From: Plantibacter sp. PA-3-X8
GTDB lineage: Bacteria; Actinomycetota; Actinomycetes; Actinomycetales; Microbacteriaceae
Direction of reading: 5' to 3'
DNA: 64,000 nucleotides
Assembly: GCF_003856975.1 (NCBI RefSeq)
Contig: NZ_CP033107.1
Span: forward strand, 3,720,001-3,784,000
Below the pieces are notes generated by a model. That model made no database searches. It was given only the letters and a program-made list of their open reading frames with translations, and had not been told where the DNA came from. The position numbers and the translations under genes were made by a program. Of this stretch, positions 7,379 to 16,339 are shown one piece after another. Each line of letters starts with the position of its first letter. Within the stretch, counting starts at the first letter, position 1.

Positions 7379-8455
7379 ATGGGCGAGATCGTCGTCGCCG
7401 GCCACATCTGCGTCGACCTGTCGCCAGGGCTGAGCGCGAACGCACGCATCGATCCGGGCGCCCTCATCGACACCGGCCCGCTCCGCATCTCCCTCGGTGG
7501 CTGCGTCGCGAACACCGGCCTGGCCCTCGCCGATCTCGGGAGCACGGTCCGCCTGCACGCGACCGTCGGCGACGACGAGCTCGGAGCGATCGTCGCGTCG
7601 CGCATCGCCGCGCACGACCGACTGCACCCGGCGCTCGAGGTCACCGACCGGGCCGCGACCTCCTACAGCGTGGTCGTCGAGCCCGCCGGCCTCGACCGGA
7701 CCTTCTGGCACCACACGGGCGCCAACGAGGTGTTCACCGGCGAGCACCTGGCCGTCGGCGACGCGGACCTCGTCCACCTCGGCTATCCCCCGCTGCTCCC
7801 CGGGATCGTCGCCGACGACGCGACGCCGCTCGCGAGGCTGCTCGAACGGATCCACCGACACGGTGCGACCACCTCGATGGACCTCGCCGTCGTCGACCCC
7901 ACGAGCGCCGTCGGCCATCTGGACTGGGAGGCGATCCTCCGGCGCACCCTGCCGCTGACCGACGTCGTGAGTCCCAGCGTCGACGACCTGTGTTCGGCGC
8001 TCGGCACGCTCCGCCTCCCGGCCGGGACCAGTGCATCACCGCTGGCCCAAGCCGCGGCGTTCGCGGACCTCCTGCTCGCCTGGGGTGCCGGCGTCGTGGC
8101 GATCTCGGCCGGCGAGGACGGGCTACTCCTCCGGGCCGCCGGTGTCGACCGCCTGCGCCTGGGCGGACGGATGCTCGCACCGCTCGCCGAGGCCTGGGCA
8201 GACGTCGACCTCGTCGCGCCGCCCGTCCCCGCACCCGCGTTCGTGTCGACCAACGGCGCCGGGGACGCGTCGACCGCCGGCCTGCTGTTCGCGATGTCAC
8301 GCGGTGCCGCACCGGCTGACGCGGCGGAGCTCGCGGGCGCGAGTGCCGCTGCGACGATCGCCGGGCGCCGGCCGACGGCGTCCGAGATCACCCGACTGCG
8401 ACCCGGACTCAGAGGCCTCTTCGCGGTCGCGGGGGCGGACGAGCCGATCGCGTGA
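7379..8455 (+). CDS. PfkB-family carbohydrate kinase
   Basis: 358 residues of the ribokinase/PfkB fold: N-terminal GHICVDLSPG (cf. GxxxxDxxP), the GGCVANTGLALADLG substrate-binding signature near residue 40, and the C-terminal STNGAGDASTAGL signature with the catalytic Asp of GAGD. It phosphorylates a sugar or sugar acid with ATP in the cytoplasm. Start at 7379 has a GGAGG site 6 bases upstream. It is longer than simple fructokinases and differs from the kinase at 50766. The LacI gene follows 25 bases after its stop, and the aldolase operon diverges from the shared operator, so kinase and aldolase probably act in sequence. Confidence 0.85.
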   Translation: MGEIVVAGHICVDLSPGLSANARIDPGALIDTGPLRISLGGCVANTGLALADLGSTVRLHATVGDDELGAIVASRIAAHDRLHPALEVTDRAATSYSVVVEPAGLDRTFWHHTGANEVFTGEHLAVGDADLVHLGYPPLLPGIVADDATPLARLLERIHRHGATTSMDLAVVDPTSAVGHLDWEAILRRTLPLTDVVSPSVDDLCSALGTLRLPAGTSASPLAQAAAFADLLLAWGAGVVAISAGEDGLLLRAAGVDRLRLGGRMLAPLAEAWADVDLVAPPVPAPAFVSTNGAGDASTAGLLFAMSRGAAPADAAELAGASAAATIAGRRPTASEITRLRPGLRGLFAVAGADEPIA

Positions 8456-8480
8456 TCTCGCATACGCCAGGATGGTGAGC

Positions 8481-9503
8481 ATGCGCAGCTCCCGACCCCC
8501 GACCATGAACGACGTCGCCGCGGCGGCCGGGGTGGGGCTGAAGACGGTGTCGCGGTACGTGAACGGCGCGACGAACATCAACCAGGAACTGTCGGAACGG
8601 ATCGGCGCGGCGATCGAGGCCCTCGGCTACCGGCACAACCTGGCGGCCGCGAGCATCCGGCCCGGGCGGTCCAGCAAGGTCATCGGGCTGATCATCAGCG
8701 ACCTGGCGAACCCCTATTACTCCGTGTTGGCACGCTCGGTGGAGCGCGTGTGCACGGAACACGGCTACCTGCTGATGTCCGCGAGCTCCGAGGAGGACGC
8801 CGACCGGCACCGACTCCTCGTCGACCGGCTCGTCGCGCAGCGCGTGGACGGCCTCGTCGTCGTGCCACCACGGCAGGCGACCACGGCCTGGGCGACAAGC
8901 ACGGTCGTGCACGTCCCGATGGTGCTCGTCGACCGCCCGACCGGGCCGCTCGAGTCGGTCGAGGTGCACACGGTGCTCGCCGACAACGCGGGCGGGGCGA
9001 CCCGCGCGACCGCGGCCATGCTCGCCGCGGGCGCACGACGGGTCGCGTTCCTCGGCGACTCACTCGAGCTGTACACGATGCGCGAGCGACTCGCCGGCTA
9101 CCACCGGGCGCTGGCTGAGGCCGATCTCGGCGGCGCGACGGGGACGAGGCCGATCGAGCCGATCGCCTCCGACGGCGCACACTCCGTCGAGGACGCTGCG
9201 GCGGTCGTGGCGGGGTTCCTGGCGTCGGGCGAGGTCGACGCCATGTTCGCCGCGAACAACCGGGCCGCGATCGGGGCCATGCAGGCGTTCGCGACGGCGG
9301 GCCGACGGCTGCCGCTCGTCGGGTTCGACGACTTCGAGGCGGCACCGCTCGTGACGCCGGCGGTGTCGGTGGTGGCGCAGGACGTGGCGCTCATGGGCCG
9401 GGTCGCGGCGGAGACCCTCCTCGCACTCATCGCCGGCGAGGCGGGACCGCCCGTGACCCACACGCTGGACGTGCGTCTGGAGCTGCGCGGCTCCGAGCGC
9501 TGA
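8481..9503 (+). CDS. LacI-family transcriptional regulator of the kinase/aldolase cluster
   Basis: 340 residues: HTH MNDVAAAAGVGLKTVSRYVN, hinge NLAAASIRPG, then the ligand-binding domain with IGLIISDLANPYY and the C-terminal VVAQDV element. The ATG at 8481 is preferred over 8472 because an AGGA site lies 8 bases before it. Its place directly after the kinase gene, and the LacI-style palindrome at 7323 in front of both operons, suggest autogenous local control; ligand unknown. It is followed by a REP-type repeat cluster. Confidence 0.87.
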   Translation: MRSSRPPTMNDVAAAAGVGLKTVSRYVNGATNINQELSERIGAAIEALGYRHNLAAASIRPGRSSKVIGLIISDLANPYYSVLARSVERVCTEHGYLLMSASSEEDADRHRLLVDRLVAQRVDGLVVVPPRQATTAWATSTVVHVPMVLVDRPTGPLESVEVHTVLADNAGGATRATAAMLAAGARRVAFLGDSLELYTMRERLAGYHRALAEADLGGATGTRPIEPIASDGAHSVEDAAAVVAGFLASGEVDAMFAANNRAAIGAMQAFATAGRRLPLVGFDDFEAAPLVTPAVSVVAQDVALMGRVAAETLLALIAGEAGPPVTHTLDVRLELRGSER

Positions 9504-9505
9504 CG

Positions 9506-9858
9506 CCCTTCGACAAGCTCCGGGACCGGAAGAAGTGCACCCGGACCGCCCTTCGACAAGCTCAGGGACCGGAAGAGGTGCTCCGGGACCGGCGGGGCAT
9601 TCACGGACCGAGGGAAGCGACCCCCGAGTACGAAGAAACCGCACACGGAGAACCGCTCCCTGAGCCTGTCGAAGGGCACACGAGAAGACGCCGCCCTTCG
9701 ACGAGTGCAGGGACCGGGGACGGGTGCTCAGGGACCGGAAGAAGTGTTCCCGGACGCCCTTCGACAAGCACAGGGACCGGAAGGGGTGCTCAGGGACCGG
9801 AGGGGGTGCTCAGGGACCGGAGGGGGCGCTCAGGGACCGGAAGAGGCGCTCAGGGACC
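9506..9858. repeat. REP-type repeat cluster with 20-bp tandem tail
   Basis: This 346-base convergent gap between LacI and the GH3 gene holds no gene. It contains right arms CCCTTCGACAAGCTC near 9506 and 9549, a left arm CCTGAGCCTGTCGAAGGG near 9660, two degenerate right arms near 9693 and 9758, and from 9787 a tandem stretch of TGCTCAGGGACCGGAGGGGG with an exact 20-base period and nearly four copies. The last copy overlaps the end of the GH3 reading frame. Confidence 0.88.
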
Positions 9859-11622
9859 AGCGGGGTACGTGAGGCCGTGGCCGAAACGGAAGAGCGGGTC
9901 CTCGGTGTCGTAGGGGACGTCGGACCGACTCGCCTCGACGGCCGCCATCGAGCGCGGCAGGTCGAACGGCAGCCGGCCCTCCGGCAGCGCCCGACCGAAC
10001 ACGACGTCGAGGAACGCCGCGTCACTGCCGCCGAAGCTCGCGACGAGCGCCGCGACCGCGTCCACCACCCCGGTGAGGATCGCCGGTCGGTTGAGATGCA
10101 TGTCGAGTACGGTCGGCACCGTCAGCGCGAGCACGCGCAACCGCTCGACCTCGTCGGCCGGGATGTCGAGGGAGCCTGCGTGGAACATGGCCTCGAAGCC
10201 GCCGGGCCGCGGTTCGTACGGCGTCTGCATGCGCACGAGGGCGACGTCCGCCGAAGCCGGATCCGCGACGACCTCGCCGTACACGCCCGCGATCTCGGGA
10301 TCGACGCCCTCGAGGTACAACCGCGGACGCGGCGAGCGCACCGGCAGCGTCTCCTCCACGTTCGTCAGGACGGTGAACGCGCGGCGCTGTGCGGCCTCGC
10401 CGGCGGCGACGAAGTCCGCGCGGCCGACGATCCCACTCGCGGCGCCCGCGTCCACGTACGGCTGCTCGAAGAGCCCGAGCACGAACTTCTCGCGCAGGAG
10501 TCGGCGCACCGAGGCGTCGATGCGGTCCTCGGTGATGCGCCCCTGCTCGACGAGTTCGACGACGAGCTCGGGTCGGGCCTCGCCACCGAACTGGTCGCAA
10601 CCGGCCTGCAGGATGCGCTCGACCCGGGACAGCTCGTCGAGGTGCTCCAGGCCCCATGCCCGTGCGGGCATGTCCTGACCCATGATCGACGTGTCGGTGA
10701 CGAGTCCCCAGTCGGTGCAGACGATACCTGCGAAGCCGAGCTCCTCGCGGAGGAGCCCGGTGATGATCCCGTGGTTGAAGGCGAAGGCGACCTCCTCGTG
10801 CTCGGTCCCGACGGGCATGCCGTAGTACGGCATCATCTGCGCGGCTCCGGCGGCGATCGCGGCGCGGAACGGGATGAGGTGGTAGTCGAAGTTGTCGCCG
10901 GGGTACACCTGTTCGCGCCCGTAGGCGAAGTGCGGGTCCTCCCCGTCGAGCTGGGGCCCACCACCCGGGAAGTGCTTCGTCATCGTGGAGACCGACTGCG
11001 GCCCGAGTTCGGCACCCTGGAACCCTCGGATGTAGCCGGCGACGAGTTCGGCACTGAGCTCGGCGTCCTCACCGAACGTGCCACCGATGCGCGACCAGCG
11101 CGGTTCAGTCGCGAGGTCGACCTGCGGGTGGAGCGCCAGCCGGATCCCGACGGCGAGGTACTCCTGCCGCGCGGTGTCGGCGAACGCCTCGACGAGGTCG
11201 ACCGATCCGATCGCCGCGAGGCCGAGCGTCTCGGGCCACTGCGAGAAGGCGCCCGCGCGGGCCGCCGTCCCCACGTTGTCGGTGAAGTGGTTGCGCGGGT
11301 CGGTCGACAGCGTGACCGGGATGCCGAGTCGCGTGCGCGACGCGCGCTCCTGCAGGGCGTTGGTCCACTCGGCGAGCGCCGTCGTGTCGGGCGCGGTGCC
11401 GAGGACGTTGAAGTGGGACATGAGCTGCTCGCCGATCATGTGCTCGCCACTCGCGAGTCCCATGTGCGGGTTCGCCTCGTCGATGGGCCCCGGGGCGATC
11501 ATCGTCTGGAAGAGCATGCCGGCCTTCTCGGCGACGGTCATCCGTCCGAGGAGGTCCTCCACCCGGTCCTCCACCGGCAGGCTCGCGTCGCGGTAGGGCA
11601 GCGCCGGTTCATGCTCGCTCAT
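9850..11622 (-). CDS. Glycoside hydrolase family 3 protein (beta-glycosidase)
   Basis: 590 residues without a signal peptide, so cytoplasmic. The N-terminal GH3 barrel shows KAGMLFQ, the KHFPGGG motif, and GIVCTDWG near residue 304 whose Asp is the expected nucleophile. The second alpha/beta sandwich domain follows (residues about 400-590); a third fibronectin-like domain found in many GH3 enzymes is absent. The KFVLGLFEQPYVD segment is typical of the linker. Likely a beta-glucosidase or beta-xylosidase acting on imported oligosaccharides; the specificity is not evident. The final Gly-Pro and the stop codon come from a REP copy (complement of 9850-9858). Start at 11622 is chosen over longer options that run through the upstream operator. 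Confidence 0.87.
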   Translation of the reverse strand: MSEHEPALPYRDASLPVEDRVEDLLGRMTVAEKAGMLFQTMIAPGPIDEANPHMGLASGEHMIGEQLMSHFNVLGTAPDTTALAEWTNALQERASRTRLGIPVTLSTDPRNHFTDNVGTAARAGAFSQWPETLGLAAIGSVDLVEAFADTARQEYLAVGIRLALHPQVDLATEPRWSRIGGTFGEDAELSAELVAGYIRGFQGAELGPQSVSTMTKHFPGGGPQLDGEDPHFAYGREQVYPGDNFDYHLIPFRAAIAAGAAQMMPYYGMPVGTEHEEVAFAFNHGIITGLLREELGFAGIVCTDWGLVTDTSIMGQDMPARAWGLEHLDELSRVERILQAGCDQFGGEARPELVVELVEQGRITEDRIDASVRRLLREKFVLGLFEQPYVDAGAASGIVGRADFVAAGEAAQRRAFTVLTNVEETLPVRSPRPRLYLEGVDPEIAGVYGEVVADPASADVALVRMQTPYEPRPGGFEAMFHAGSLDIPADEVERLRVLALTVPTVLDMHLNRPAILTGVVDAVAALVASFGGSDAAFLDVVFGRALPEGRLPFDLPRSMAAVEASRSDVPYDTEDPLFRFGHGLTYPAGP

Positions 11623-11695
11623 GGGTGGTCCGTTTCTCGTCAGTGAGTGGGGCGGCGTCGGGATCACCCGGGCTCGGGCGAGCCGGAAGCGAAAA

Positions 11696-11718
11696 CCGAA
11701 CTCCGTTCGGGAACGGAG
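11696..11718. promoter_or_regulatory. Inverted-repeat operator upstream of the GH3 gene
   Basis: Two overlapping dyads: CCGAAC-N3-GTTCGG (11696-11710) and CTCCGTTC-GG-GAACGGAG (11701-11718, eight-base perfect arms). They lie 74-96 bases upstream of the GH3 start in a 136-base gap before the esterase gene, whose stop faces this gap. A repressor site for the glycosidase is the likely meaning; no adjacent regulator gene is available to assign it to. Confidence 0.5.
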
Positions 11719-11758
11719 CGTGACTCCAGTATGCCCGCTGACGAGGATCACGCAAGAC

Positions 11759-12712
11759 TCAGTCGGCGTGATTCCCCATGGCGCGCAGCCCGTCGGCCAG
11801 CCAGTCCAGCGACGGGGAGACGCCTGGCGCGACCGGATGGCGATTGAGGTGGCCATGGAGGACGCCTGGCTCGAGCCGACTGCGGACGGGAGCACCGGCG
11901 GCCTCCGACGCCGCGATGAGCAGCTCCCCCGACGGCCGGAGGTCGTCGAACTCCGAGAGCAGGACCGACAGCGGCGGGCGGTCCGGGGTCACGGGGACGA
12001 TTCCCGGCAGCGCGAGCTCGGGCACGTCCTCCAGCCGACCGACGTAGTTCCCGACCATCCAGTCGATCGACTCGGTCGGGAACCGCATGAAGTCCGGGAG
12101 GACCGCCATCTCGGCCAGGACGTCCGCGGGCAGGGCTGGCACGACGGCGTGCAGGAACGGGTAGGCCAGCAGCACGGCGTCCGCACGTCGATCGCTGCGG
12201 AGTGACGCGGCGAGCGCGAGGGCCGCTCCGGCGCTGGCCCCACCGATGGCCGTCCGCGCACCGGGAACGGCCGACCGCTCGTCGTCGAGCTGCTCCCAGA
12301 CCGCGAGCACGTCGTCGAGCGGCACCGGGTATCGCGTCGTGCCGTCCGCCAGTCGATAGTCGACGGAGACGACCTCGGCACCCGCTCGCGCCGCCAGTTC
12401 GGCGCTCACGACGTGCGCCTCCGGCCAGTCGAGCGTCCCCGCCGCGAAGCCGCCGCCGTGCACCCAGAGGAGGGCGACACCACTGGGGTCGGCCGGGACG
12501 TAGCGTCGGATCGGGACCGTGCCGTGCGGACCGTCGACGACCTCGTCGGTGATCACCACTTCGCTCGGTGGACTCCACGGCCCGTCGTCACCGTATGCGA
12601 CGAGTCGTTCCTGGAACTCCTCGTCGAGGGTCCCACCGGCGGCAGCGCGATCGGCGTTCGAGAACCCGTCGAAGAGGCTCAGGCGGTCGCGGTAGTACGG
12701 ATCGAGTGACAT
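11759..12712 (-). CDS. Alpha/beta hydrolase, HSL-family esterase
   Basis: 317 residues. It has the hormone-sensitive-lipase hallmarks: oxyanion motif HGGGFAAG near residue 89, nucleophile elbow GGASAGAA with Ser near 160, an acidic residue in the FDDLRPSGE region and a His in LEPGVLHGH. Cytoplasmic carboxylesterase on short acyl esters or a deacetylase for plant-derived sugars are both possible. It lies upstream of the GH3 gene on the same strand with 136 bases between them, enough for a separate promoter. Confidence 0.85.
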   Translation of the reverse strand: MSLDPYYRDRLSLFDGFSNADRAAAGGTLDEEFQERLVAYGDDGPWSPPSEVVITDEVVDGPHGTVPIRRYVPADPSGVALLWVHGGGFAAGTLDWPEAHVVSAELAARAGAEVVSVDYRLADGTTRYPVPLDDVLAVWEQLDDERSAVPGARTAIGGASAGAALALAASLRSDRRADAVLLAYPFLHAVVPALPADVLAEMAVLPDFMRFPTESIDWMVGNYVGRLEDVPELALPGIVPVTPDRPPLSVLLSEFDDLRPSGELLIAASEAAGAPVRSRLEPGVLHGHLNRHPVAPGVSPSLDWLADGLRAMGNHAD

Positions 12713-12761
12713 GCGCCGAGCCTACCCAGCAGACTCGGTCGACTCAGCCGACTCAGCCGAC

Positions 12762-13127
12762 TCAGACCACGATGCCGCCGACGCGGTGGAGGTAGACGTC
12801 GATGGCGTCCCGGCTCTCCTGGATGCAGCCGAGCTTCGCGTCCAGTCGCTCGCGATGCTCGAGCAACCGCTCCAGCACCTCCGCCGAGGGCGTCACCTGG
12901 TAGATCGTGTCGTCGTCCTCGAAGCAGGGCAGGACCTGGAGGATGAGCGCGGTCGGCATGCCGACGCCGATCAGCTCGCGGATGCGCTGCACCTTCGCGA
13001 CGAGGTGGTCCCCGTACTCGCGGTACCCGTTCGGGCAGCGGGTCGGGCGCAGCAACCCCTGTTCCTCGTAGTACCGGAGCAGCCGCGGCGTGCTCCCGGT
13101 GGCCGCCGCCAGTTCGCCGATGCGCAT
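12762..13127 (-). CDS. MerR-family transcriptional regulator
   Basis: 121 residues starting MRIGELAAATGSTPRLLRYY, the canonical MerR winged HTH, followed by the GLLRPTR and NGYREY wing and a dimerisation helix (LEHRERLDAKLG). The only C-terminal Cys is in LPCFED, so metal sensing is not obvious; drug or stress sensing fits the divergent MFS exporter at 13249. The gap between them carries a palindrome. A 9-base direct repeat GACTCAGCC occurs downstream (12733-12765). Confidence 0.85.
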   Translation of the reverse strand: MRIGELAAATGSTPRLLRYYEEQGLLRPTRCPNGYREYGDHLVAKVQRIRELIGVGMPTALILQVLPCFEDDDTIYQVTPSAEVLERLLEHRERLDAKLGCIQESRDAIDVYLHRVGGIVV

Positions 13128-13213
13128 GCAAGACCCCTTCGACCGAGTTGTGTCCTCTTGGAGCAGCCGTCGGTGCCGGGCGGATATTCCCGGGGCATCC
13201 TCGTCGGCTTGAC

Positions 13214-13231
13214 CCTGCCACCAGTGGCAGG
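13214..13231. promoter_or_regulatory. Palindrome in MerR/MFS intergenic region
   Basis: CCTGCCAC-CA-GTGGCAGG is an inverted repeat with perfect eight-base arms, directly following a TTGACC at 13209 and ending 17 bases before the MFS start codon. It resembles the dyads MerR proteins bind in long-spacer promoters, although I cannot place a convincing -10 box after it. The MerR protein encoded at 12762 is the probable ligand. Confidence 0.5.
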
Positions 13232-13248
13232 CCGGGAGACTCACCGAC

Positions 13249-14445
13249 ATGACCACCGACAGCGTGCGCACGGCACGATCCACGACCCCTCCTGCCACCG
13301 GAACCCGCTCTCCCCTCCCGACCGCGCTGCTCCTCGCCGCCGTCGGATTCGTGACGCTCCTCACCGAGGTGCTCCCGGCCGGGGTCCTCCCGGCGATGGC
13401 CGCCGACCTGGGCGTCTCGGAGTCGATCGCGGGCCAGAGCGTCGCCGTCTTCGCACTCGGTTGCATCGTCGCCGCGATCCCGCTCAGCCGTGCCCTCGCG
13501 AAGCTCGACCGCCGGACGGTCGTACTGCTCGCCCTGATCGTCTCGGCGCTCGCGAACGCCGGCACGGCCGTCGCGCCCGAGCTGCTCACGCATCTCGCGA
13601 CCCGGTTCGTCGCGGGGCTCGTGGCCGGCGTCGTCTGGGCGATGCTCCCGGGGTACACGCGCGGGTTCTCCACCCCGGAGCGGTTCGGCTCCACACTCGG
13701 CGTCGTGCTGTCCGGTGCCACACTCGGCTTCGCGCTCGGCGTCCCGGCCGGCGCGGTCCTCGGTGAGGAGTTCGGTTGGCGCACGGTGTTCGGGATCGTC
13801 GCTGCCACCACCGCGCTCCTCGGCGTGCTCGCGGTCGTCGTCGCTCCTCGCGTGGCAGGCAGCGCCCCCGGGCGTTCGACGCGCATGGGTGCGGCGCTCC
13901 GCATCCCCGCGGTCGTGACGATCCTCGTCGCCCTCGCCGTCTGCATCATCGGCCAGAACATCGCGTACACCTACCTCGCACCGGTCCTGTCCTCCCGCGG
14001 GACGCCCGTGCCGCTCGGGGTGCTCCTCGCGACCTTCGGTGTGGCGTCGGTCGTCGGCACGCTCGGTGCCGGACGGCTGGCGAACCTGCGCCTCGGGATG
14101 ACCATCCTCACGGCCGCCTTCCTCGGGACCGTCGGCCTCGCCGTCGTGGCCTGGGATCCGCCGGTCGTCGTCCTCCTCACCGCCGCGGCAGGCTGGGGGC
14201 TCGCCTTCGGCGCCTACTCCGTGCTCTTCCAGGTGGCGATCGCCCGGGTCGCCGGGAACGCTGCTGACGCGGCACAGTCGGCGCTCGTCACGGTCTGGAA
14301 CTGCTCGATCGCCACCGGCGGGGCGGTCGGCGGGATCATCCTCGGCACCTGGGGCCCGGCCCTGCTCCTCCCGGCAGCCGCCGTGCTGACCGTCGTCGCC
14401 ATCCCCCTCTGCACCGTGATCGCACGCGCCGTCCGCCGCGGGTGA
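13249..14445 (+). CDS. MFS transporter, DHA1/AraJ-like exporter
   Basis: 398 residues with 12 predicted membrane helices and no signal peptide. The loop after helix 2 (RALAKLDRRTVVL) is the MFS motif A region, and LPAGVLPAMAADLGVS in helix 1 is typical of the AraJ/YdhP drug or sugar-efflux branch. Probable role: proton-driven export of drugs or metabolites across the cytoplasmic membrane, controlled by the divergent MerR regulator. It runs toward the siderophore reductase gene with 50 bases between the stop and the next start. Confidence 0.85.
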   Translation: MTTDSVRTARSTTPPATGTRSPLPTALLLAAVGFVTLLTEVLPAGVLPAMAADLGVSESIAGQSVAVFALGCIVAAIPLSRALAKLDRRTVVLLALIVSALANAGTAVAPELLTHLATRFVAGLVAGVVWAMLPGYTRGFSTPERFGSTLGVVLSGATLGFALGVPAGAVLGEEFGWRTVFGIVAATTALLGVLAVVVAPRVAGSAPGRSTRMGAALRIPAVVTILVALAVCIIGQNIAYTYLAPVLSSRGTPVPLGVLLATFGVASVVGTLGAGRLANLRLGMTILTAAFLGTVGLAVVAWDPPVVVLLTAAAGWGLAFGAYSVLFQVAIARVAGNAADAAQSALVTVWNCSIATGGAVGGIILGTWGPALLLPAAAVLTVVAIPLCTVIARAVRRG

Positions 14446-14495
14446 ACGACGGAGGACCCGGCACGCCAGCGCCTGGTCCTCCTAGACTCGATGCG

Positions 14496-15347
14496 ATGCC
14501 CGTCCCGTTCCTGCATTCGCCGAACATCCTGTTCGACACCGTCGTGGACCGCACGGAACGACTGTCGCCCGGCTTCCTCCGCCTCACCCTCGCCGGCGCC
14601 TCGCTCGCCGACTTCGCCCCGTACGAGCGGGACCAGCGGATCAAGATCCTGCTGCCGGGAGACGACGGCGCCTACCCGGAAGGACTCCACGACGGCCTGC
14701 CGGAGCACGCGTGGCGGCGCACCTGGCGCGCACTCCCATCGGCGGACCGTCCGGTGATGCGCAGCTACACGGCCCATCGCGTCAGGCCGGCGCAGCAGGA
14801 GGTCGACCTCGACGTGTTCATCCACGAGCCGGCCGGCCCGGCCAGTCGATGGGCGCTCGGCGCGCGGGTGGGCGACCGGCTGCTCGTCTCGGGTCCGGAC
14901 GTCCGTCGCGGAGACCCGACACACGGCGTCCAGTGGGCGCCCGGCACTGCGACGACCGTGCTCATCGCCGCCGACGAGACGGCCTTCCCCGCCGTCCACG
15001 GGATCCTGCGCTCTCTCGACGACCACGTCCGCGCCCACGTCCTCCTCGAGCTCGGCGACCCCGCCGACACCGCCCTGCTCGGGCCGCTGCTCGAGCGTCA
15101 CACGGTCGAGGTCCATGAACGGGCCGGGCAGGCGGGCGGTGACGCGCTCGTCGCCGGCGTCGAACAGTGGCTCCGGACACACGGGTCGTCGGCGGCGACA
15201 CTGGGCACCGGCTTCGCCGCCTGGCTGGTGACCGAGAGCACCCGGATCCCCCTCCTGCGCGCTGCGACGACCGACCACGGGATCGACCCGGAGCGCGTCC
15301 ACGGGCAGGGCTACTGGAACGCCCGCCCCAGAGCCACACCCGAATGA
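14496..15347 (+). CDS. Siderophore-interacting FAD-binding protein (ferric-siderophore reductase)
   Basis: 283 residues of the SIP/ViuB family. The flavin-binding motif is in RPVMRSYTAHRVR, the second FAD/NAD(P)H region in IAADETAFPAVHGIL, and the family ending in GYWNARP is present. It should reduce ferric siderophores in the cytoplasm to release iron. The ATG at 14496 (MPVPFLHSPN) is chosen: it follows a TAGACT -10 box by few bases, as in leaderless genes, while a GTG at 14442 overlapping the MFS stop has no ribosome site. An iron box and iron-transport genes follow. Confidence 0.85.
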   Translation: MPVPFLHSPNILFDTVVDRTERLSPGFLRLTLAGASLADFAPYERDQRIKILLPGDDGAYPEGLHDGLPEHAWRRTWRALPSADRPVMRSYTAHRVRPAQQEVDLDVFIHEPAGPASRWALGARVGDRLLVSGPDVRRGDPTHGVQWAPGTATTVLIAADETAFPAVHGILRSLDDHVRAHVLLELGDPADTALLGPLLERHTVEVHERAGQAGGDALVAGVEQWLRTHGSSAATLGTGFAAWLVTESTRIPLLRAATTDHGIDPERVHGQGYWNARPRATPE

Positions 15348-15364
15348 AGGTTATGCTTGCCTTA
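15348..15364. promoter_or_regulatory. Putative DtxR/IdeR iron box
   Basis: AGGTTATGCTTGCCTTA starts right at the end of the siderophore reductase gene and resembles the actinobacterial iron box (TTAGGTTAGGCTAACCTAA consensus) at most conserved positions. TATGCT inside it can serve as a -10 box for the lipoprotein gene at 15404. Iron-dependent repression of the siderophore transport genes is inferred. Confidence 0.55.
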
Positions 15365-15403
15365 CTCGGTCGCATGCGTCGCGACCCGTTCGAAAGGTGA
15401 TCC

Positions 15404-16339
15404 GTGCCCCTCCCCCTCGCCCATCGTCGACGTCTCGTCGCCGTCGCCGCCCTCTCCATCGCCGCCCTCGGCCTCTCCGCCTGCAGCAGCTCGAGCGCCT
15501 CGACCCCCTCGGACACCGCGACGAGCGCGACCCACGTCATGGAGCACGCCCACGGCGAGACCAGCATCCCCGACGCACCCAAGCGGGTCGTCGTCCTCGA
15601 ACCGGTGCAGCTCGACACGACCGTCGCGCTCGGCATCACCCCGGTGGGCGCGGCGGTGCTGAACGAGACCGCCGGCGTCCCCGCCTACCTCGGCGAGCAG
15701 GCCGCCGACATCCCCACCGTCGGGACCGTGGCGGAGCCGAACGTGCAGCTGATCGCCGCCGCGAAGCCCGACCTCATCATCGGCACCGAGTCGCGGCACT
15801 CCGCCCTGTACGACCAACTGTCCGAGATCGCGCCGACCGTGTTCATGGCGACGCAGACCGACCCCTGGCGCGACAACGTGCAGTTCGTCGCCGAGGCACT
15901 CGGTGACCCGGACGGCGCGGACGAGCTCCTCGACGCCTACGACGCACGCTGCGCGGAGATCGCAGACGAGCATGACACGGCCGGCAAGACGGCACAGCTG
16001 ATCCGCCCCCGCGACGGCGTCCTGACGCTCTACGGCCCGACCTCCTTCGCCGGCAGCACCCTCGAGTGCGCCGGGTTCACGACGCCCGAACACGCCTGGG
16101 AGGACATCTCCCTCGACCTCTCCCCCGAGCGCGTGCTCGAGGCGAAGGCCGACCAGGTCTTCGTGACGAGCGTCGATCCCGACGACACCTCGACGCTGCC
16201 CGCCTCCCTCACCGCGAACACGGACGCCTTCCCCGAGCTGCACCTCGTCGACCAGTCGTTCTGGATCACCGGCGTCGGCCCCCTCGGCGGTATGGCCGTC
16301 CTCGACGACCTCGACCGGCTGCTCTCCGACGGTTCGTGA
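15404..16339 (+). CDS. Iron-siderophore ABC transporter substrate-binding lipoprotein
   Basis: 311 residues with GTG start and a GAAAGG site upstream. The signal peptide has a run of Arg, a hydrophobic core and lipobox LSAC with Cys27, so the mature protein is a surface lipoprotein. The fold is the FecB/FepB type: PKRVVVLEP, then TVALGITPVG and KPDLIIGT, with ISLDLSPERVLEAKAD near the C-terminus. Several His residues near the N-terminus of the mature protein (HVMEHAHGE) might bind metal. It overlaps the first permease by a GTGA junction, so the three genes form one operon. Confidence 0.88.
   Translation: MPLPLAHRRRLVAVAALSIAALGLSACSSSSASTPSDTATSATHVMEHAHGETSIPDAPKRVVVLEPVQLDTTVALGITPVGAAVLNETAGVPAYLGEQAADIPTVGTVAEPNVQLIAAAKPDLIIGTESRHSALYDQLSEIAPTVFMATQTDPWRDNVQFVAEALGDPDGADELLDAYDARCAEIADEHDTAGKTAQLIRPRDGVLTLYGPTSFAGSTLECAGFTTPEHAWEDISLDLSPERVLEAKADQVFVTSVDPDDTSTLPASLTANTDAFPELHLVDQSFWITGVGPLGGMAVLDDLDRLLSDGS

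Noticed and set aside
9506..9858. Possible CRISPR array among short repeats
   Set aside because: Repeats are 10-22 bases, differ in orientation and have no uniform unique spacers or cas genes, so they are REP-type elements.
14442..14495. GTG start of the siderophore reductase overlapping the MFS stop
   Set aside because: No ribosome site and 18 extra residues unrelated to the family; the ATG at 14496 follows a -10 box.
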